A stretch of 64,000 nt of DNA, taken from NCBI RefSeq assembly GCF_019649055.1, contig NW_026570263.1:124001-188000 (forward strand), written 5' to 3'. Within the stretch, counting starts at the first letter, position 1, and each line of letters begins with the position of its first letter. Both the position numbers and the translations under genes were made by a program. The notes under the pieces were generated by a model. That model was not told the origin of the DNA. It made no database searches and saw only the letters and a program-made list of their open reading frames with translations. The DNA comes from Paramacrobiotus metropolitanus. Lineage: Eukaryota; Tardigrada; Eutardigrada; Parachela; Macrobiotidae. This document shows, piece after piece, positions 58,025 to 64,000 of this stretch.

Positions 58025-60344
58025 ATGATTATAGACTGTATATGTGCTACAAGCGTTGTGTGGCTGTTGGGGATTACAGGCGTCTTGTGTTTTCAAGCCG
58101 GTAAGGTATCGGTTCGTTATACGGTTCTTCACTCTTACTACATCAACAACGCGTTTCGAGCAACACGATTCATCTTCACTCTTCCATTTCACTTTGTAGA
58201 GTCAGCAGATAAGAATCCTATGTTGTTCAACGACATCATTTGGGAGGAGGACAATGACAGCGGGCTCGGCAAATTCGTTCCCCAAACGGGATATCTCTCG
58301 CCGGATAGCTATTGGCCCAGTGATATTCCTTATGCATTACACGGATTTAGTGAGTTTACTGGTTTGATGGTTTGATCCAACTAGCGTTTCTCCATGCCTT
58401 TATACCAATAAGACCTTTTCAGGCGACGACGAACGGAAACTCGTGGAAAGTAACCTACAGACTATTGAACGGCTCACCAGCGACTGCCTCCGGTTTAGAG
58501 AACGCAAATCCGAGCAGGAATTCATTCAATTTGAGCGTAAAAGCGGATTTCCAGCAATGTACCCTTAATTACCTTATGTACTGAACTGCAGTAGTGTGGG
58601 TAGTCATATCATTCATATGGAATGTTTTCCCGTCAACAGATGTCAAGCGGGAATCGGGCGCCACGCCGGCCGTCCAACCCTAGTCAAACTCCACCAACAG
58701 TGCTTAACATCAGGCATCATACAGCATGAACTCCTGCACGCGCTGGGTTTCCTGCACGAGCACAGTCGCCCGGATCGAGATGAGCACATCAGCATAGTAG
58801 AGGATAACATGCGACCGGAGGTCAGCAAAACCAATTACCAGAAAATGTCGAAAATGGCCACGTTTGGCTTGCCGTACGACGCGGAGTCCATCATGCACTA
58901 CGGCCTGGAAGTGTCTAAAAGTCCCGACAAACCAGCCATCGTATTCAAGAGGAGCCCGCCGCCCCGCTGGATGGGCCAGCAGTATGGCCTGAGTCCGCTG
59001 GATGTGGCCAAGATAAGGGCTGCGTACAATTGCTCTAAACTGACGTTTAAGGACGTCCCAAGTGTGGCGAATCAGGACGCCTGTGCTACTTGTGCCCAAA
59101 ATGCTGGCAATGAGGAAAGCGAAGGTACATTAAGCCTGATTAAGGTGCATGCCAATTTACAGACTATCCAAGCTTGTCCCGTAATTTCCTGCATAAAGGT
59201 ACAGATAGCGAAATGACACTATAGTTATCGGCCGTAGTAAGAAATCGGCGTAACCCATCAATTCATATTTTTCACTGTAATTTTGGATAGGAAATTACGG
59301 GACAAGCTTGTATATACCTGACCTGGGCAGCATTTTTGATTATCTAGCTTTGTCAGATTTTTCGGTTATGAGTTTTGTTGTAATTTTGAAGCGTACCTCG
59401 CTTCCCAAAAAGAATGATCAATCAAATACATCCTCTAAGTAGTATACATATCATATACTAAATATAAAATAAAACATAAATATAAATAGTATACACAGTT
59501 TTTCTTTTCTTCGGCTTTTGCAAATAATTTACCAATCAGTCCAAAAAATGACGAACAGTATATTACAGACTTCGTCGTCGACGAACGAGCCCTCGCATTC
59601 GTTTTTCCCATGCCGAGCATGAATACACTACCATTTACAAAGGAGCAGTGTGAGCGGCAGTTTTCCTCCGTGTGTAACATCAGTTTGCTGCACAACGAGA
59701 TTGGGCGCTCCCCCCTTCGCTGCGATCCTAGCCGCCCTTACTACGCCGTGAAGTGCTATACAGCGACCGCTACGACCGCCGCCCTCCAGGCCACGTTCCG
59801 CCGCATGGCACAGCCGCCGGTGCGGATCATACAACTGCTGCTGCAGGATTCTCTCCACCTCCGCGGCGCAACACTGCAACCGATCCGCTTGCAGGTGATC
59901 GAGTTGGCGTTAGACGAGTGCCATACCAACCGCATGACGGGGAAACTACGCGGAATGGCGCTCAGCAATTTACTGGCTTTTCAAGCCAGAAAATGCACCC
60001 GTGGTCTGGCTATACGGCGACTGGATTTCAGCACCTCGCACAAGTTACGCGTTATTGAATTCTGGCAGTGTGTCATACAGTCGGTGGAAGTGGACAGCTT
60101 CTTCTATTTGCTCGATCTGCGTGCTTTGACCCTGGAATTGGGCGCATCCCCGGCGGAGGTCAAGAAGCAGCACTGTGACCCGCGTTTCGCCTGGTACCGA
60201 CACTGGCTGTCCGGAAACTCCTATCTGATCAAGGAGCGCGAGTGGGGTAGTCTCTACAACACCAGCCATGAAATGTACCGCGGCCTGTGGAGCCAAAGAT
60301 TTGAACCCCATAAGCTCTATCAGGTGAATGCTACATGTGGCTGA
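58025..60344 (+). CDS. astacin metalloprotease with C-terminal LRR-like domain (copy A11, intact)
   Basis: Five exons: 58025-58100, 58200-58349, 58423-58558, 58640-59124, 59569-60344; phases 1-1-2-1; 540 residues. Signal peptide 1-25; propeptide with FNDIIW, the switch Asp at 37; mature start near YWPSDIPY (63-70); zinc ligands H150, H154 and H160 with E151 as catalytic base in [19 protein letters not shown]; Met-turn SIMHYG (204-209); Cys 122 and 142 plus the flanking pair as in astacins. The last exon encodes QCERQFSSVC, LRR-like repeats (LRVIEFWQCVIQSVEVDSF, LLDLRALTLEL) and a cap CDPRFAWYRHWLS. Predicted secreted zinc endopeptidase whose LRR part may bind substrate or partner. A MITE lies in intron 4. 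No defect seen. Confidence 0.9.
59169..59310. mobile_element. inverted-repeat MITE, 142 bp, in intron 4 of A11
   Basis: Perfect 22-base inverted ends starting CAAGCTTGTCCCGTAATTTC. It is a shorter relative of 50365-50704. Confidence 0.75.
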
Positions 60345-60707
60345 TGCAAAATAAAATCTTAACCAACCAAAATGCCGTTTTATTCGTCTCCTGAAAACCA
60401 GTATAGCGAAATTAAGTACCGACGTTTTTCACATGGCGCACATTTTCACAATTTCGAATCACTGTCTCGTCTTGGCACAGATATGTATTGTGCCACTCTG
60501 GCCGGATAGATACTGAATAGTGATAACAATGAAATACTCGTAGTACCACATAAAATGCGTTCTCTACAGGTCAACACAACCATGCGGGTTACTACGCTCT
60601 AATATGGCGCGCAGCCACTACACTACACATACGCAGCATATAATTGCTGTTTTTATATACAGTAACTGTAACACAAGAGCACCACTTAACAAAAACTCAT
60701 ACATAAT
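60345..60707. other. no gene recognised
   Basis: 3' flank of A11; no feature seen. Confidence 0.45.
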
Positions 60708-60850
60708 TTAAAGGCAAAAAACGCATCTGCCTATCTCCATCATGTCGCTGAAGGTACCGAGAACAGAAACTGCATTTCCTCGCTGAATCTCGATACCAAT
60801 TCTTTGGCGTAAACTCGCGATACTCTTCCGAGGGTGAGCTGCCTGTGCCG
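60708..60850 (-). mobile_element. LINE 3' end fragment
   Basis: Minus frame SIASLRQRIGIEIQRGNAVSVLGT matches the tail of the LINE at 52292-53801. Confidence 0.65.
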
Positions 60851-61239
60851 TCCTGGATCGTTTTTCACAGTTCTTCGAAGAATTTCTTGGGCAGTAGTCC
60901 CCAATCCCCATGTACTCGTATGTAGCTCCCATGCCAGCGCTCAAACTATGTAGCGGTCTGCCAGCCCGTTATACTTTCCTTCTCCCGGATTTCCTGTATT
61001 TCTGGTGCACTCCGCGGCACCCTGAACGTCTGAGTGATATGTACGTTTGGGCAAACGACAACAAGGAGGGGAAACGGCAACATAACTCGGTTTACTGCTC
61101 ACTTCGCCGGGCCTAGCCTCAACATCTATCGGAATACCAGATCAGTCTCAATGAGCAGGTGAGAGAAATTTTTAACTGGTTTCCCGCTGGAAAACCGTAC
61201 CTCTGGGTGTCAAACACTGAGATTGATTTGCAGTCGCGA
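60851..61239. other. no gene recognised
   Basis: No convincing homology; possibly decayed LINE sequence leading into the next feature. Confidence 0.3.
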
Positions 61240-62141
61240 ACAACAAACAGGATGACCTATCCAGTCAGGCTCGGCTGCGCGGCGTGAGCACAAAATAGAA
61301 TGGAGCTTGGCTAGAGGCGCTACCGGCAGCATCACTTGGAAGCCTGCTGACAGACTCTGCTCTGAGAATCGCTGTTGGGCTACGCCTCGGAGCAGCTATC
61401 GTCTCTCCGCACCATTGCGTCTGCGGGGACTGGGTGGACGCTCGAGGCTACCATGGCCTCAGCTGCAAGAAAAGTCGAGGCAGGAAGCCCAGACACAGCA
61501 GCTTGAATGCTGTCTGTTAACGAGCATTCGCATCAGCCGGAATCGAAACAGAACTTGAACCAGCGGGCTTATGTCGAACGAATGGCAAGCGCCCGGATGG
61601 CGTTACGTCAGCACCATGGGAAAGAGGAAGAATGCTGACATGGGATGTCACCTGTGTCTGTACGGTGGCAATATCGTATATCTTGGCGACATCCGTGCGA
61701 GCTGGAGCAGCGGCGGCAAAGGCCGAACAGGAAAAGGTAACCAAGTACCAGAACATCACCCCGGACTACCTGTTCAGCGCTTTGGGCTTTGAAACGCTAG
61801 GACCAAACGGACCGGAAGCTTCCCGCCTGCTAACGGAAGTGGGTAGAAGGGTACGGCAAGAAACTGGCGAGGCAAGAGCAGCAGAATACCTACATCAGCG
61901 CATCAGCATAGAAATCCAGCGCGGGAACGCGGCCTCCGTTCAGGGAACAGCTGAGCAGCTCCACGGGGAGCAAACTAAGATCAGTTGTTCTCTGTCCTTA
62001 GACCTCACGAGGCTGTTTTATGCTGATTCAGTGCACTGTGTTGTGATGTTAATTGTTTTCTGTAAGCTGAATGGGTATCTAATAAAAACAACGCATTCGT
62101 TTATTACTTCCAGGATCGGTTTAGCAGAAAACTGTACATAG
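61240..62141 (+). mobile_element. decayed LINE copy with endonuclease domain
   Basis: Plus strand copy of the 52292-53801 family: SSQARLRGVSTK, NGAWLEALPAAS, DARGYHGLSCKKSR, KRPDGVT and MLTWDVTCVCTVAISY, then the tail to RGNAASVQGT. A few stops and frame changes break the ORF in the first half; 61632-62141 is open. An AATAAA lies near 62080. Confidence 0.75.
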
Positions 62142-62328
62142 TAGAAAAAGAGCCGACGGATCACAAGATAAAGGGTCAGATTGTACGCATTGAAACAGAC
62201 AACCTCACTGAAAAAATCACAGAAATCTCTCAACTCGCGCACAGCTGCACAACATAATATCAACACATTTCCGCTGAATGACGGGACAGTTGGCGACTTG
62301 ACTCAGTTTAACGGATGGCACGTCTCGC

Positions 62329-64000
62329 TCATATCTTGCCGCTGCCGGACTCAATCTTCTTGACCATCATGTTGACCCAGCTGGGCCGCAGACTGATCTC
62401 GCTGTCCGTGGGCGGGTGCAGTTGCGGCTCCAGCTGCGAATAACCGCCGCGCGGCTGATGATGGCCGGATGTCTTCCGCGTGGCTTTGGCGATCTCCTCT
62501 ACACAACACATACCCAACTTTAATTTGCGTTTACAGCAGTAAATTTTGGGGCTGTTATTCACTATAAACAATTATCACAAATATTATTTTATTGTAATAT
62601 AAAAAATAAATCCATAAAATGTCGTTTATCGACAATGTACAAAACAATGTTACTTTTAAATAACTTTTTTAGCGAAAAGTTTTAATTATATAAATTTAAA
62701 AATAAATATTTTATTTTTTCTTAATGTGTATTACTTCATTTTTACACCGAAGATCCGGCGAAGTTAGATCCACGGCTTCTTTAAAACAACGTATAAGTCT
62801 TGCAATTATTAAAGGCAATGCGGCTGCCGTTTTAGGAACTTTACCGGGAAAGAATAAATTTGTTACTAATAGTGATTTTGGTTGTCTTTTTTCAATTCTT
62901 GATTGTGCAGTGCCAGCCGTAGTGATACGAGTCATGACTGTTATGTCGCGCTGTTTACACCAAAATATTATTACCATTTTCTGACCGCTCTATATTAAAA
63001 TGTATTCGGTTGATTTACGAGTATTTACCGATTTGTCTGAGTTCTGGATCGGGCGGCGCACTGCTCTTCCAGTGGGCCTTCTCCTCGAGGGACTTGATCT
63101 TCTCCTGGATGAGTTCGGAGGGCGAGGCGCGCGGGCAGAGCATGGCGGTGCGGTCGGCGATGCGCGGCGTGCTGGGGGCGCTCTTCACTTTGGGCGCGCT
63201 CGGCCGGCGCTTGATGGCCGCCTTCCGCCGGATGCTCGTCTTCGTCGGCTTGTCCAGCGAGGAGTCTGTGCTGCCATAAATGCGTCGCAACTTCGGATGG
63301 GTCAGGTTCTCCAACATGGAAGGCTTACTCCGACCAATACGTTCATCTTCCTGAAAACAAAATAATTTGGACAATTAATTAAAATTAGTAAATAAATCAC
63401 AAATAATCGAATTAAATTAAGAATAAATCGAATTAAACTAGGAATTGAGTGACTTAACTAAAATTAAATTCGACAAGCAATTAATCAAAGGTCAGTTCCA
63501 CACAAAAAATTATTATTCACTAAAATAATTACTTTTATAAAGCTAAATTTATGAAAAACAGTGCGATAAAATTCGAAATAAATTTTCTCAATCATGGATA
63601 AATAAATAAATTATGTTAATTGTATACTGACCTGTTCTTTGTCGCTGTATACAGCAGAATCTCCATCGCCGCACGACAAATTATCCCCCGCCAGCGTCTC
63701 CAGCAGTTCCAAGTCCCGCTCGTAAAACCCGTCGGATTCGTTGGTCTCGCTGCTGCGACACGTCGTCTCGCCCGGCTGCTCCCCGTCGGCGGGCGACAGC
63801 GTGCCGGACATGCCGGAATCCATGCAGTCCGCGTCGAGGATCTCGGCGCCCACTCCGCTACCGAAGTACGAGCTGACCGGCTTGTTATCCTCGCTGTTGA
63901 AGCTCTTGATGATGGGCTTGATGAGGACGTCTTTGGTCTGCTTGTACGCCTTTCCGAAAGCGCTGCGCAGGCCTTTGAAACGCAGGGTGCTCGTGTCGCC
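62329..64000 (-). CDS. unrecognised protein, last three exons (5' part beyond the window)
   Basis: Exons 64000-63632, 63350-63029 and 62498-62329 on the minus strand, phases 0 and 1, encode 286 residues up to the stop. The sequence is hydrophilic: a start TLRFKGLRSAFGKAYKQTKD, an acidic Ser-rich middle (DSGMSGTLSP, ESDGFYERDLELLE), a basic Pro/Ser stretch (IRRKAAIKRRPSAPKVKSAP), a likely short coiled coil (SELIQEKIKSLEEKAHWK) and a C-terminus ending KKIESGSGKI. It looks like the cytosolic tail of a larger signalling or scaffold protein, but I do not recognise the family. The splice sites are consensus and the GC-rich exons stand out from AT-rich introns. Confidence 0.7.
62740..62990 (+). mobile_element. 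LINE 3' end fragment in an intron of the minus-strand gene
   Basis: Frame SGEVRSTASLKQRISLAII, KGNAAAVLGTLPGKNK, SDFGCLF; sister copy of 11820-12040, antisense to the host gene and lying between its last two exons. Confidence 0.75.

Noticed and set aside
1-64000. CRISPR arrays, bacterial operons, rRNA genes
   Set aside because: None seen; introns and metazoan families make the window eukaryotic.

Overview
The window is animal nuclear DNA: GT-AG introns of about 60 to 600 bases, TATA-type promoters, and metazoan families (cathepsin B, class A GPCR, GTP cyclohydrolase feedback regulator, MFSD1-like carrier, XK-like membrane protein, astacin metalloproteases). The small compact genes and family mix suggest a small ecdysozoan. 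A tardigrade such as Hypsibius is my best guess, but no species marker is visible.

Left part (1-16400). A Mutator-type MITE (555-1072) precedes a nine-exon secreted cathepsin B-like protease with a 215-residue C-terminal extension (1867-4567). A two-exon orphan GPCR lies on the minus strand (6631-8167). A four-exon small secreted protein built from two helix-turn-helix-like repeats (9587-10739) and a two-exon glutamine-rich disordered protein (15257-16403) become visible only once introns are removed.

Middle (16600-36300). A mariner remnant (16665-17602), a 2.2 kb non-autonomous Helitron (18385-20558), a GCHFR homologue (21519-21899, minus), several 3' ends of restriction-endonuclease-type LINEs, a four-exon MFSD1-like carrier (27311-29279), a three-exon XK-like multipass protein (31310-35229), and hAT-type and other MITEs.

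Right part (36365-60344). An array of about eleven copies of one family: signal peptide, aspartate-switch propeptide (NDIIW), astacin catalytic domain, and a Cys-rich domain resembling leucine-rich repeats. All use five exons with phases 1-1-2-1. Two copies look intact (45206-47388 minus; 58025-60344 plus). One (51338-55197 plus) is interrupted by a solo LTR in exon 2 and carries a young LINE in intron 3. One is a full-length pseudogene (36365-38423 minus). Others are truncated relics. Two minus-strand copies (42776-43143 and 48897-49292) are open only as signal peptide plus propeptide, without protease. They could encode free inhibitors of the neighbouring proteases, which is the most interesting idea here. 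Plus-strand copies share an upstream block with a GATA-type CTGATA site, suggesting common expression, perhaps in gut.

The right edge (61240-64000) holds a decayed LINE and the last three exons of an unrecognised minus-strand gene with another LINE 3' end in its intron.

Exon models were derived by hand from splice consensus, frame and comparison between copies. No transcript evidence was available.
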